From positions 84,302 through 148,301 of the forward strand of contig NZ_WWCS01000016.1 of the NCBI RefSeq assembly GCF_009857535.1: a stretch of DNA of 64,000 bases, given 5' to 3'. Both the position numbers and the translations under genes were made by a program. The notes below the pieces were generated by a model. The model was given only the letters and a program-made list of their open reading frames with translations, was not told where the DNA came from and did not search any database. Source of the stretch: Duganella margarita (GTDB lineage Bacteria; Pseudomonadota; Gammaproteobacteria; Burkholderiales; Burkholderiaceae_D). Positions 7,122 through 15,541 of this stretch are shown piece after piece; the stretch's first letter is position 1, and each line of letters begins with the position of its first letter.

Positions 7122-9232
7122 TTTGCGGCCTCGTGCAGTTCGTGCCAATTGCTGATCTCACGCCAGCTGAGTCGGCCGGTGCGGCGCGTGGCCTTGATGC
7201 TGCCGGTGGGCGTGATCTGCCCTGCGCCGCCGGCCTGCACCAGCGCTGCGTTTTTTGTTTGCAGAATGCGTCCCGTCGCATCGCGCGGTCCCGCCGTTGC
7301 CGATTGCGGCAGCAGTAGCGGCAGCGGCGTGTACTCGGGCAGCATCAGGCCGACAATCGCATCGTTGTTTGGCAGGAGAGCGGTGAAGCGGCCATCGTCC
7401 GGCAGCCCGGTCACTGCGCTGAGCGCGTAGCTACGACTGCGGGTGGCCGCGCACAGATCAGCGCCGGGCAACACGGTGTTGAACAGGACGGCGCCGTCGG
7501 TCAGCACCCCGGCGTTGGTGCTGCGCTCGTTGGTCTGCACAAAGTCGACATACCAGCCTTTGCTCTGCGCATCCATGGGGGCGCCGCTGATGGTCAGCAG
7601 CGCGCCACTACCGTCGAGGAAACGCGGCGTCAGTTGCTTGCGGCTGGTGATCACTTCCTGCGGCGTCTGCAGACTATCGATGATGCCGTAGTACGACTGG
7701 GTGACCGGCGAGGCGCTGCGGTCGGCTTTTTCTATCAGCCGTCCGGTGCCAAACAGGACTACATAGCCGCGCACTTTGGCGTAGGCCAGCAATGGCTGCT
7801 CGGTGATCGGCTGGCGCTGGCCTTGGGCGTCACGCGCCACGAACAGCGGTTTGCCGATGGCGTCGGGCCACGGCGCCTTGCCGCTGAAATCGAATCGCCA
7901 CAGGTTGCCTTGCTGGTCGCCGGCGTAGGCGTACAGCAAGGCGCCGTCGCTGTCTCTCAGCAGCACCGGCGCGCTGAGTGCGCTGTCCAGCGTGGTGATG
8001 CGGTAGTAGTTGCTGTTGAGCTTCCAGCCTTGGTTGCGTGGTTTATCGAGGGCCAACAGGAACAAGGCGCCATCACCGTCGTTATTGATGCCGCTGGCGA
8101 CGATGGCGAAGTATCGCAAGCCGCCGGCTTGGACTCGCACCTGTGCGATCTGCGGCATGGTGATGACGTTGCCCATCAGTACGTCGTCCCGATCCGTGAA
8201 TTCCCACAGTACGCCAAGGCCGGCGGCGAAGTTGGCCGGATCGGTAACGTCCAACGCGAACAGCCCGCGTGCGCCGCCGCCCATGGCGGAGATGAGTATG
8301 TTTTTTTGCTGGCCGTTGATGCCGGCCTGGCCGGCGCTGGCCGGGCCGTCTACGTAGGCGCGGTGGACGTAGCCGGGCTTGGTCAGGTGATGCAGTTGGG
8401 CGATCAGTGCATCCGGCACGTAGGCGAAGAGTTCGATGCCGGTGATGGCGTCAAACGCATGCAGCATGCCGTCGTTGGCGCCCAGATAGACTGCTTCGCG
8501 GTGATCGATGGCGCCGACGTAGACGGCGGTGCTATGGACGGCGTCGCCAAGGATGCTGGTGCGTTGGCGGAACGGTTTGCCTTCCAGCGCGCGGTCGCCG
8601 CGCAGGTAGTTGAGCCGTTGTTCGCCGGCGTTGTCGGCCTGGTTGAGCGCGGCTTGCTGCTCGGCGGACAGCGTCTGCCAGGTGAAGGGCGTCATGGTCA
8701 GCGCGCCGTTGGGTTGAATGATGGCGGTGTAGATGTTGCGCTGCTCTGGCGCGGGTGTTGGCGGCTTACCGGTGCTGCCAGTGAGAATGGCGCCAGCGTC
8801 CCAAGCCAGCACAGACGCCCCGCCGCTGCCCGCCGCGCCAGCCGGCAAAACGTAGCGCGAGAAATGGCCGCTCCAGTCGGCGATGTCCATCGTGGACTGA
8901 TACAGGTCACCCGCGCTGGGCGGCGAGGACGATGTCGATGTTGACGCAGACGGGGACGAAGGCCGCAGCAGCATCGGCCCGCTCGCCGTGCCGGCCACCA
9001 CCTTGCCTGGCTTACATGAAGCCGCCAGCGGTTGGCTGTCGATATCCACCGCCGGTGCGGCGTGCGCTGGCGCGCCGACGCATTTCGACAGGACGAGCAG
9101 CAGGACCATCCAGCACCGACGCCAGGCGGTCGCCTGTGACAATTGCGGGCCGCCTGCCTCCCCTGAGCCATCTGGGTTGCTGGTGCATCGCCGGTCCTGC
9201 CCACCTTGCCGCATGCGCGTCATCTTGCTCAT
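7118..9232 (-). CDS. pilY1: short PilY1-like type IV pilus tip/biogenesis protein
   Basis: 704 residues, whereas PilY1 proteins usually exceed 1000. A hydrophobic segment near residues 40-60 (ending APAHAA) probably serves as signal peptide. A Ser/Thr/Pro-rich stretch follows at about 90-110, and then the C-terminal PilY1 propeller region begins (LYQSTMDIADWSGHFSRYVL, later GANDGMLHAFDA, DVTDPANFAAGLGVLWEF and GINNDGDGALFL, the last resembling a calcium loop). The long N-terminal vWA-like part is missing. It overlaps pilX upstream and pilE downstream by 4 bases each. The role is probably tip adhesin and assembly factor of the minor pilin complex; the shortening may change its surface function. 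Confidence 0.82.
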   Translation of the reverse strand: MSKMTRMRQGGQDRRCTSNPDGSGEAGGPQLSQATAWRRCWMVLLLVLSKCVGAPAHAAPAVDIDSQPLAASCKPGKVVAGTASGPMLLRPSSPSASTSTSSSPPSAGDLYQSTMDIADWSGHFSRYVLPAGAAGSGGASVLAWDAGAILTGSTGKPPTPAPEQRNIYTAIIQPNGALTMTPFTWQTLSAEQQAALNQADNAGEQRLNYLRGDRALEGKPFRQRTSILGDAVHSTAVYVGAIDHREAVYLGANDGMLHAFDAITGIELFAYVPDALIAQLHHLTKPGYVHRAYVDGPASAGQAGINGQQKNILISAMGGGARGLFALDVTDPANFAAGLGVLWEFTDRDDVLMGNVITMPQIAQVRVQAGGLRYFAIVASGINNDGDGALFLLALDKPRNQGWKLNSNYYRITTLDSALSAPVLLRDSDGALLYAYAGDQQGNLWRFDFSGKAPWPDAIGKPLFVARDAQGQRQPITEQPLLAYAKVRGYVVLFGTGRLIEKADRSASPVTQSYYGIIDSLQTPQEVITSRKQLTPRFLDGSGALLTISGAPMDAQSKGWYVDFVQTNERSTNAGVLTDGAVLFNTVLPGADLCAATRSRSYALSAVTGLPDDGRFTALLPNNDAIVGLMLPEYTPLPLLLPQSATAGPRDATGRILQTKNAALVQAGGAGQITPTGSIKATRRTGRLSWREISNWHELHEAAK

Positions 9233-9813
9233 GGCTTCTCCTCTGGCTTGCTGAATACGCTTTGCAACACCACATCTGTCCCCGGCTTGGCGCCAAAGCC
9301 GATGGCGGTGACGCGGTAGCAGTACTGCGGCTCGGCTCCTGCCGACGCGTCATCACCGGGCTGGTGGCACTCCATCCGCTCAATCAAATAGCGCGGCTTC
9401 TTGAAGGGCAAAAAGCCTTCGCCGGTCGGCAAAGCCGCTGCCGTGTAGGCGCCATGCGTCACCGTGCACGCGCCATCGTCCGTAGCACCGGACAGATCCA
9501 CCACCTGCCAAACCGGCTTTTCCCCAGGCGCCGCGCGCAACCGCAAGCCCACGCCACCCGCGCCGCACGTCGCGCCAAACGCATCCCCGCCCTCAAACGC
9601 CGCGCGCCGCGAAGGATCGTTGCTATCCTGAATATCCCGCTCCGCATCTGCCAAGGCATCCTCCGCCGTCAGAAACGCCACATCCCGATCGCGCTCCGCG
9701 CGCGCCGCCTTCTCGCCTTGCAGACACAACTGCGCCGCCGAGACGCCCAGCAGCAGCACCATCATCAGCAGCACCAGGCTGACCAACAACACAATCCCCC
9801 GCTGCCTGCGCAT
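9229..9813 (-). CDS. pilX: PilX-like minor pilus assembly protein
   Basis: 194 residues beginning MRRQRGIVLLVSLVLL, a PilX N-terminal segment: a hydrophobic helix after a short basic leader, without the strict Phe-x3-Glu prepilin pattern. The remainder has the alpha-helical spine (AEDALADAERDIQDS) and a cysteine-containing globular part. Overlaps of ATGA with pilY1 and a 3-base gap after pilW indicate one polycistron. PilX primes pilus assembly together with PilV, PilW and PilE. Confidence 0.83.
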   Translation of the reverse strand: MRRQRGIVLLVSLVLLMMVLLLGVSAAQLCLQGEKAARAERDRDVAFLTAEDALADAERDIQDSNDPSRRAAFEGGDAFGATCGAGGVGLRLRAAPGEKPVWQVVDLSGATDDGACTVTHGAYTAAALPTGEGFLPFKKPRYLIERMECHQPGDDASAGAEPQYCYRVTAIGFGAKPGTDVVLQSVFSKPEEKP

Positions 9814-9816
9814 GAT

Positions 9817-10692
9817 TCAGCCATCCCGATTGCGCAACGCCACCGTCGCGCTGAAGATGCCACGCGGCCGCAAGCGCTGCGCCGGCGGCAAATCCGCCTC
9901 CAACACGCGCGCGCCGATGTCGCCCGGATGTGCATCGGCATATGCCGCGCCAAACAGATCAAAGGTCGCGCTCACTGTATCCAGCCGCGTATTGCCTTCG
10001 CCATGCAGCAGCAAAGCCAGCTTGATGGTGCAAACGCGTTTCCAATGCGCAGCGGCAGCCACCGCTGTTGCATTCAGGTAGACATTAGGCACGCCATCCA
10101 TCGGCATATCGGTATCGACGCCATACAGCACCTGGAAAGAATCGACGCCGCGCACTACCGCATCCGCACCCCAGCCGGACGCGCTGCGGTATTTGCAGCG
10201 CAACTCCGGTTCGCCATCGGCATCCGCGCCGACATAGAAAATGCTCCAGCCGCGCGTGTCGCCGGCCACGCCGAAGCCGCCGCAGTTGACACTGGAACCG
10301 TCACCGCTCGCGCCATCGCCGGAACCGCTGAAGCGCAATGCCAGCACATCGCTGCCAGCCACCACCGGTGGAAGCGGCGCGCTGATGCCTTCGCTGTTGC
10401 GCGCAATGGTGGCGGCATCCAGGCCGTCTACCGAGGCAGGCATTGCCGGATCAAGTTCCGGCGGCACCCCGTCGCGCTCCCAGTTGATATAAGCGCCCTG
10501 CCGTATCGCCTGCGCCATCACCTGCAGCGCGTAGCGGCCGCCGTCGTTGAGCCACATGGTGTCGCTGTGATGGCGGTAATTGCTGCCGGCCGCTACCAGC
10601 ATCCCGCTAGCCAGCAAGGTCACCAGCAAGCCCAGCGCAACCGCGATCAGGAATTCGACCACGCCCCAGCCGCCAAAAGATGCCGGCTTCAT
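9817..10692 (-). CDS. pilW: PilW-like minor pilin
   Basis: 291 residues from the ATG at 10692, which overlaps the pilV stop (ATGA). An open frame continues 53 codons further upstream but would place the pilin helix internally. The N-terminus MKPASFGGWGVVEFLIAVAL keeps the Gly before a hydrophobic helix and the Glu at position +5 (WG/VVEFLIA is atypical, since the residue after Gly is usually Phe or Met). It is a minor pilin of the tip complex by position between pilV and pilX. Confidence 0.8.
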   Translation of the reverse strand: MKPASFGGWGVVEFLIAVALGLLVTLLASGMLVAAGSNYRHHSDTMWLNDGGRYALQVMAQAIRQGAYINWERDGVPPELDPAMPASVDGLDAATIARNSEGISAPLPPVVAGSDVLALRFSGSGDGASGDGSSVNCGGFGVAGDTRGWSIFYVGADADGEPELRCKYRSASGWGADAVVRGVDSFQVLYGVDTDMPMDGVPNVYLNATAVAAAAHWKRVCTIKLALLLHGEGNTRLDTVSATFDLFGAAYADAHPGDIGARVLEADLPPAQRLRPRGIFSATVALRNRDG

Positions 10693-11246
10693 GGTGACGC
10701 TCCCACCACCAGCGCCACACTGGGCACATACTCGCCGGCGGCGGTCTTGTCCTGCGCGCCGTCTGGACGCTTGCCGCGCCAGCCGACTTTCACCACCGCG
10801 GGCGCTGCACCGTCGCCTGTGCATGACCAGTGCAGCTTGCCTCCGCTCCACAAGCCTGCATCACGGCAGATGACGATGCGGCCGGCGGGCAGATGCGACC
10901 GCAATTGCGACTTGGCTTCATACAGGTCGGCGAGCGCCAGCTGGTCCGCCGAGCAAGCGCCGGCGCCGGCGTAACAAAGTGCGGCAGGCGCGCCAGGCGC
11001 CGGCTCGACAACAGCATCGTAATCAAGAGTGAGATAAGTATCGCGCTGCGATGGATTGGCGCGCATGCGTTCGGCCAGCGAAGTGGCCATCTGTGTCGCC
11101 TGCGACAGCAGCACCGATTGCTGCCGCGCCCGCAAGGCGGCCAGCTGCAACGCCACGCCGCCGAGAATGCCCAGGGCAAGCACCAGCATGGCGATCAGGA
11201 TTTCCAGCAGCGTAAAGCCACGGGCGCGCACGGCACACCTCCGCAA
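10689..11246 (-). CDS. pilV: PilV-like minor pilin, first gene of the minor pilin operon
   Basis: 185 residues with a textbook prepilin start: basic leader MRRCAVRARG, cleavage after Gly, then FTLLEILIAMLVLALGILGG. The helix continues with LQLAALRARQQS, as in PilV/GspI. It leads a six-gene operon (pilV-pilW-pilX-pilY1-pilE-fimT) whose neighbouring genes nearly all overlap by four bases. The gap to nrdR upstream is 93 bases, in which I see no clear promoter or terminator, so read-through from glyA-nrdR is possible. Confidence 0.85.
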   Translation of the reverse strand: MRRCAVRARGFTLLEILIAMLVLALGILGGVALQLAALRARQQSVLLSQATQMATSLAERMRANPSQRDTYLTLDYDAVVEPAPGAPAALCYAGAGACSADQLALADLYEAKSQLRSHLPAGRIVICRDAGLWSGGKLHWSCTGDGAAPAVVKVGWRGKRPDGAQDKTAAGEYVPSVALVVGASP

Positions 11247-11339
11247 GTCGCAAAGACTATGTCAGAAGGTAGCAGTGCTAATTGATGAGAATATGAGGTG
11301 TATCAAACGTGCGCCAGCAGTGGCGCGCACCAGCTGCAC

Positions 11340-11798
11340 TCAGCGCGCAGGCTTGCCGACTTCGGCAATGGCATTCTGGAACTCGGCCAGATCTTCAAAG
11401 TTTTTATACACGGAGGCAAAACGGATGTACGCCACGTTATCGAGACGCTGCAACTCCTGCATCACCAGTTCGCCGATATAGCCGGTTTCCACTTCGCGCT
11501 GGCCGCTGGTCAGCAGCTTTTCTTCGATCGAGGCAATCGCGGCATCCACTGCCGGCGCCGCCACAGGGCGCTTGCGCAGGGCCAGCTCCAGGCTGCCGCG
11601 CAACTTGGCCGCCGCGTACTCGGTACGGCTGCCGTTCTTCTTGACCACATACGGCATCACCAGTTCGATGCGCTCATACGTGGTAAATCGTTTATCACAT
11701 TTACCGCAGCGCCGCCGCCGGCGAATAGAATCCCCCTCCTCCGATACGCGGGTATCGAGGACTTGGGTATCTTCATGCTGGCAGAACGGACATTTCAT
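11340..11798 (-). CDS. nrdR: NrdR transcriptional repressor of ribonucleotide reductase
   Basis: 152 residues. The N-terminal zinc ribbon has C3, C6, C31 and C34 (MKCPFC and CGKC), and an ATP-cone domain follows from about residue 49 (VVKKNGSRTEY). It binds NrdR boxes upstream of nrd genes when dATP is high. The glyA-nrdR order is common in Betaproteobacteria. It lies 56 bases after glyA on the same strand, with a strong inverted repeat in between. Confidence 0.96.
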   Translation of the reverse strand: MKCPFCQHEDTQVLDTRVSEEGDSIRRRRRCGKCDKRFTTYERIELVMPYVVKKNGSRTEYAAAKLRGSLELALRKRPVAAPAVDAAIASIEEKLLTSGQREVETGYIGELVMQELQRLDNVAYIRFASVYKNFEDLAEFQNAIAEVGKPAR

Positions 11799-11816
11799 AA
11801 GCGCTAACTTTAGTGC

Positions 11817-11844
11817 CGTCGTTCCCGCGCCGGCGGGAACGACG
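11817..11844. repeat. REP-like perfect inverted repeat between glyA and nrdR
   Basis: Two 12-base arms (CGTCGTTCCCGC and GCGGGAACGACG) flank GCCG. The arm is almost identical to the inner stems of the MITE-like elements at 29.4 and 56.1 kb (CGTCATTCCCGC, GCGGGAACGACG), so it is probably a solo unit of the same repeat family. It lies in the glyA-nrdR intercistronic gap and could stabilise the upstream mRNA or partly terminate it; no U-run follows on either strand. Confidence 0.75.
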
Positions 11845-11854
11845 TGCGTTGGTA

Positions 11855-13102
11855 TTACTTGGCGTAGACAGGGAACTTGTCAGCCAGAACCTTCACCGCC
11901 GCTTTAACGCGCTCGATGGTGGCCGCGTCGTGCGGGTTATCCAGCACGTCGGCGATCAGGTTGCCGACTTGTTCCGCTTCCGCTTCCTTGAAGCCGCGGG
12001 TGGTCATCGCCGGCGAACCCAGACGAATGCCCGAAGTCACGAATGGCTTCTGCGGATCGTTAGGAATGCCGTTCTTGTTGGTGGTGATGTGAGCCGAACC
12101 CAGGATCGCTTCCGCTTCCTTGCCGGTCAGGTTTTTCGGCCGCAGGTCCACCAGCATCACGTGCGACTCGGTGCCGCCCGACACAATCCGCAGGCCGCGC
12201 TTGATCAGGGTCTTGGCCAGCACGTCGGCGTTTTTCACCACTTGCTGCTGGTATTCCTTGAACTCGGGCTGCAGCGCTTCCTGGAACGCCACGGCCTTGC
12301 CGGCGATCACGTGCATCAGCGGGCCGCCCTGGATGCCAGGGAAGATGGCCGAGTTGATGGCTTTCTCGTGCTCGGCCTTCATCAGGATGATGCCGCCGCG
12401 TGGGCCGCGCAGCGATTTGTGCGTGGTCGAGGTGACGAAGTCGGCGTGCGGCACCGGGTTAGGATACAGGCCAGCAGCGATCAGGCCGGCGTAGTGCGCC
12501 ATGTCGACCATGAAGTAAGCGCCAACGGCTTTGGCCACGGCGGCGAAGCGCTCGAAGTCGATCTTTTTCGAGAACGCCGAGGCGCCGGCGATGATCAGCT
12601 TGGGCTTGTGTTCCTTGGCCAGCGCTTCCATGGCGTCGTAGTCGATGTCTTCCGCAGCGGTCAGGCCGTAGGACACCACGTTGAACCATTTGCCGGACAT
12701 ATTGAGCGGCATGCCGTGGGTCAGGTGACCGCCTTCGGCCAGCGACATGCCCATGATGGTGTCGCCCGGCTTCAGCACGGCGAAGAACACGCCCTGGTTG
12801 GCTTGCGAACCCGAGTTAGGCTGGACGTTGGCTGCTTCCGCGCCGAACAGTTTTTTCACGCGGTCGATGGCCAGCTGCTCGACCACGTCGACGTATTCGC
12901 AGCCACCGTAGTAGCGCTTGCCTGGATAGCCTTCGGCGTATTTATTGGTCAGTTGCGAACCTTGCGCCTCCATCACGGCTGGCGAGGTGTAATTTTCCGA
13001 GGCGATCAGTTCAATGTGATCGTGCTGACGGGTGTTTTCGTTTTGAATTGCGCCGAACAACTCTGGGTCTACGCTGGCGAGGGTGTGATCTTTTGCGAAC
13101 AT
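11855..13102 (-). CDS. glyA: serine hydroxymethyltransferase
   Basis: PLP enzyme converting serine plus tetrahydrofolate to glycine and methylene-THF. 415 residues from the ATG at 13102 (MFAKDHTLAS), close to the E. coli length; the 31 codons upstream in frame belong to the leader. The PLP lysine sits in STTHKSLRGPRGG, and GSQANQGV and GGEYVDVVEQLA-like segments are in place (here GGCEYVDVVEQLA). It is preceded by a ZTP riboswitch aptamer, linking one-carbon supply to AICAR/ZTP level. Confidence 0.96.
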   Translation of the reverse strand: MFAKDHTLASVDPELFGAIQNENTRQHDHIELIASENYTSPAVMEAQGSQLTNKYAEGYPGKRYYGGCEYVDVVEQLAIDRVKKLFGAEAANVQPNSGSQANQGVFFAVLKPGDTIMGMSLAEGGHLTHGMPLNMSGKWFNVVSYGLTAAEDIDYDAMEALAKEHKPKLIIAGASAFSKKIDFERFAAVAKAVGAYFMVDMAHYAGLIAAGLYPNPVPHADFVTSTTHKSLRGPRGGIILMKAEHEKAINSAIFPGIQGGPLMHVIAGKAVAFQEALQPEFKEYQQQVVKNADVLAKTLIKRGLRIVSGGTESHVMLVDLRPKNLTGKEAEAILGSAHITTNKNGIPNDPQKPFVTSGIRLGSPAMTTRGFKEAEAEQVGNLIADVLDNPHDAATIERVKAAVKVLADKFPVYAK

Positions 13103-13172
13103 GAAAAAACTCCAATCGAATGAGTAACTTGTTACTGGCAGTTGGATCGAAAGAGAGAAGCCATAGCGGACC

Positions 13173-13206
13173 GGCAGCCTCTTCGTGCTTTCCATCGAGG
13201 GCTGCC
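13173..13206 (-). promoter_or_regulatory. hairpin competing with the ZTP aptamer (probable expression platform)
   Basis: In the glyA leader RNA the end of the aptamer (GGCAGCC) is complementary to GGCUGCC about 20 bases later; CUC/GAG extends the stem with one bulge. Forming this stem would take away the conserved CGCCUGGGCAG strand, so it is a candidate anti-aptamer hairpin. The downstream stretch is pyrimidine-rich but has no clean U-run, so the output (transcription or translation) is unclear. Confidence 0.55.
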
Positions 13207-13279
13207 CAGGCGAACGGCTGTTGAAATCTCACGTTTCCCGGTGGATGCCCACCTTTCGCCGTTTGACCAAAACGCACCA
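13200..13279 (-). ncRNA. ZTP (pfl) riboswitch upstream of glyA
   Basis: Read on the minus strand the leader has the features of the ZMP/ZTP aptamer: GGCGAAA, then a GGUGG-GCAU-CCACC hairpin, then GGGAAACG, and about 17 bases on CCGUUCGCCUGGGCAGC. CGUUU at the 5' side pairs with AAACG to close the first stem. glyA is an established target of this class, which reports 10-formyl-THF shortage through ZTP. The rest of the 360-base glyA/SDR gap shows nothing else I can name. Confidence 0.85.
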
Positions 13280-13463
13280 TTATGAGGCGGTTTTGAGGAT
13301 CATTCCAGCTTTTCGCCAGTTACGTGAGACGTAATGGAACCCAAATTGTATTTGATGCGCCAGATTTGAGCAAGAATATGTATTGCATTAAAAGCAATTC
13401 GGCGGCAGGCCGCGTTTGCGGCTACAATTTTGTCCACCTCATCACTCACCCCAAGGACAGATC

Positions 13464-14210
13464 ATGATCGTCTTCATTACCGGCGCCACCGCCGGCTTCG
13501 GCGCCGCCATGGCGCGCATCTTCGCCAGCAACGGTCACAAGGTTCTGATCAGCGGCCGCCGCGAAGACCGCCTGCAGGCGCTGTCGGCCGAGCTGGGCGA
13601 CGCCGTGCGGGCTATCGTGCTGGACGTCACCGACAAGGCCTCGATCCAGGCCGCGCTGGACGGCCTGCCGCCCGAATGGCGCGACATCGACGTGCTGGTC
13701 AACAATGCCGGCCTGGCGCTGGGCGTGACGCCGGCGCAGACCTCGTCGCTGGAAGACTGGGACACCATGATCGCCACCAACGTCAGCGGCCTGGTGGCCA
13801 TGACCCGCGCCATCCTGCCGGGCATGGTGGAACGTAACAGCGGCACCATCATCAATATCGGCTCGATCGCCGGATCGACGCCCTACCCTGGCGGTAACGT
13901 ATATGGCGCCACCAAGGCGTTTGTCAACCAGTTCACGCAAAACCTGCGGGCCGACCTGGCCGGCACCGGCGTGCGCACCACCAACCTGGCGCCGGGCCTG
14001 TGCGGCGGCACCGAGTTCTCCAACGTGCGCCTGAAGGATGACGCCGCAGCGGCCAAGGTCTACGAAGGCACCACCCCGCTGACGGCCGACGACATCGCCA
14101 ACACTGCTTACTGGATCGCCACCCTTCCTCCTCATGTCAACATCAACCGGATTGACATGATGCCAACCTGCCAGGGCTACGGCCCGCTGAACGTCAAGCG
14201 CAGTCTCTAA
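13464..14210 (+). CDS. YdfG-like SDR dehydrogenase (3-hydroxy acid dehydrogenase / malonic semialdehyde reductase type)
   Basis: 248 residues, identical in length to E. coli YdfG. Start at 13464 (MIVFITGATAGFG), preceded by AAGGACAG. The nucleotide motif TGATAGFG opens the chain, the NNAG motif is present (VNNAGLAL), the catalytic Ser lies in GSIAGS and the Tyr/Lys in YGATK. It acts in the cytosol on 3-hydroxy acids such as L-allo-threonine or 3-hydroxypropionate, by homology. It stands alone: the divergent glyA leader lies upstream and a hairpin follows the stop. Confidence 0.87.
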   Translation: MIVFITGATAGFGAAMARIFASNGHKVLISGRREDRLQALSAELGDAVRAIVLDVTDKASIQAALDGLPPEWRDIDVLVNNAGLALGVTPAQTSSLEDWDTMIATNVSGLVAMTRAILPGMVERNSGTIINIGSIAGSTPYPGGNVYGATKAFVNQFTQNLRADLAGTGVRTTNLAPGLCGGTEFSNVRLKDDAAAAKVYEGTTPLTADDIANTAYWIATLPPHVNINRIDMMPTCQGYGPLNVKRSL

Positions 14211-14221
14211 CACGGACACCA

Positions 14222-14242
14222 CCTCCCTTGGCTTAAGGGAGG
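14222..14242 (+). terminator. hairpin after the SDR gene
   Basis: CCTCCCTT and AAGGGAGG pair around a GGCTT loop, 11 bases after the stop. The tail is only weakly T-rich, so termination may be partial. The next 170 bases lead to ybgC and contain TACAAT at 14286-14291 as a possible -10 element without a convincing -35. Confidence 0.45.
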
Positions 14243-14414
14243 CTTATCAAGCATTTCAGCCGTGAAATAATTGGTAAAGGGTTGTTACAATACTTGGCAA
14301 GTTGCAAGTAAACCGCTTTACTACCGTCAGGCACCCTTGCGCGCCAGTTGATAAAGTTCAACCAAAACAACAATATCGCGTAAAATGTTGCTCACTAATA
14401 AAAGTCCAAACAAC

Positions 14415-14837
14415 ATGCCAGCAGATTTCATCTGGAACGTCCGGGTCTACTACGAAGACACCGACGCCGGCGGTATCGTCTATTACGCAAACTACCTCAA
14501 GTTCTTTGAGCGCGCCCGCACCGAGTGGCTGCGCGCCCTCGATGTGAACCAGCACACACTGCTGGCGGAACACGATACCTTGTTCGTCGTCAAAAGCGTC
14601 AGCGCGGAGTATCATGCGCCTGCGAAGCTGGACGATGAACTAAAATTAACAGTTAGCATCGAAAAGCTCGGCCGCGCCTCCATCGTCTTCCGGCAGGAAG
14701 CCTGGTGCGGCCAACTATTGCTGAACACGGCGCGGGTCAAGGTGGGCTGCGTCGATTCCGCCCTGCGTCCGCGCGCCGTCCCAGCGGCCGTTGCCGACAA
14801 AATGCGCCAAACCAGTGTCACCACCCAAACCGACTGA
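14415..14837 (+). CDS. ybgC: YbgC, Tol-Pal-associated acyl-CoA thioesterase
   Basis: Hot-dog fold thioesterase, first gene of the tol-pal operon. 140 residues from the ATG at 14415; an ATG at 14385 would add ten residues, and neither has a strong ribosome site. The conserved YYEDTDAGGIVYYANYLKFF segment carries the catalytic Asp and the FERARTEW helix follows. The family hydrolyses acyl-CoA/ACP and associates with phospholipid enzymes at the inner membrane. It ends 6 bases before tolQ. Confidence 0.92.
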   Translation: MPADFIWNVRVYYEDTDAGGIVYYANYLKFFERARTEWLRALDVNQHTLLAEHDTLFVVKSVSAEYHAPAKLDDELKLTVSIEKLGRASIVFRQEAWCGQLLLNTARVKVGCVDSALRPRAVPAAVADKMRQTSVTTQTD

Positions 14838-14843
14838 TAAACA

Positions 14844-15536
14844 ATGAACGTCACTCAAGACCTTTCTTTCCTGTCCCTCATCACCCATGCGCACCTGATC
14901 GTGCAATTGATCATGGCGCTGCTGTTCGTCATCTCGCTGACCAGCTGGACCTATATCTTCGGCAAACTGTTCGCCATCAAATCGGCGCGCCGCCTGACGG
15001 TGGAATTTGAAAAGACCTTCTGGGCCGGCGGCAACCTGCACGCGCTGTACCAGAACGCCGGCAAGGACCGCGCCAACAGCGGCCCGCTGGCGCGCATCTT
15101 TGAAGCCGGCATGGGCGAGTTCATCAAGTCCAAGGCGACCTACACCGCCAGCCGCGAAACCATGGACACCGGCGCCATCCTCGACAGCGCCCGCCGCGCC
15201 ATGAAGGCGGCCTTCCAGCGCGAAATGGATGCCTTGGAATCGCACCTGGCCTTCCTGGCCTCGGTCGGTTCGGTGTCGCCGTACATCGGTCTGCTGGGCA
15301 CCGTATGGGGCATCATGAACGCCTTCCGCGGCCTGGCCAACGTACAGCAGGCAACCCTGGCCGCCGTCGCGCCCGGCATTGCCGAAGCGCTGATCGCCAC
15401 CGCCATCGGCCTGTTCGCGGCGATTCCGGCGTTTGTCGCCTACAACCGCTTCTCGTACGACGTCGACCGCCTGGCGATCCGCTTCGAGAGCTTTGTGGAA
15501 GAATTCTCCAACATCCTGCAACGTCAATCGCGGTAA
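14844..15536 (+). CDS. tolQ: TolQ, proton-channel subunit of the Tol-Pal machine
   Basis: 230-residue MotA/TolQ/ExbB protein with three membrane helices: about 15-40, then the pair at about 140-165 and 175-200 (SVSPYIGLLGTVWGIMNAF; AEALIATAIGLFAAIPAFVA). With TolR it uses the proton gradient to energise TolA during outer-membrane constriction at division. It lies between ybgC and tolR in the standard order, 5 bases before tolR. Confidence 0.95.
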   Translation: MNVTQDLSFLSLITHAHLIVQLIMALLFVISLTSWTYIFGKLFAIKSARRLTVEFEKTFWAGGNLHALYQNAGKDRANSGPLARIFEAGMGEFIKSKATYTASRETMDTGAILDSARRAMKAAFQREMDALESHLAFLASVGSVSPYIGLLGTVWGIMNAFRGLANVQQATLAAVAPGIAEALIATAIGLFAAIPAFVAYNRFSYDVDRLAIRFESFVEEFSNILQRQSR

Positions 15537-15541
15537 TCATC

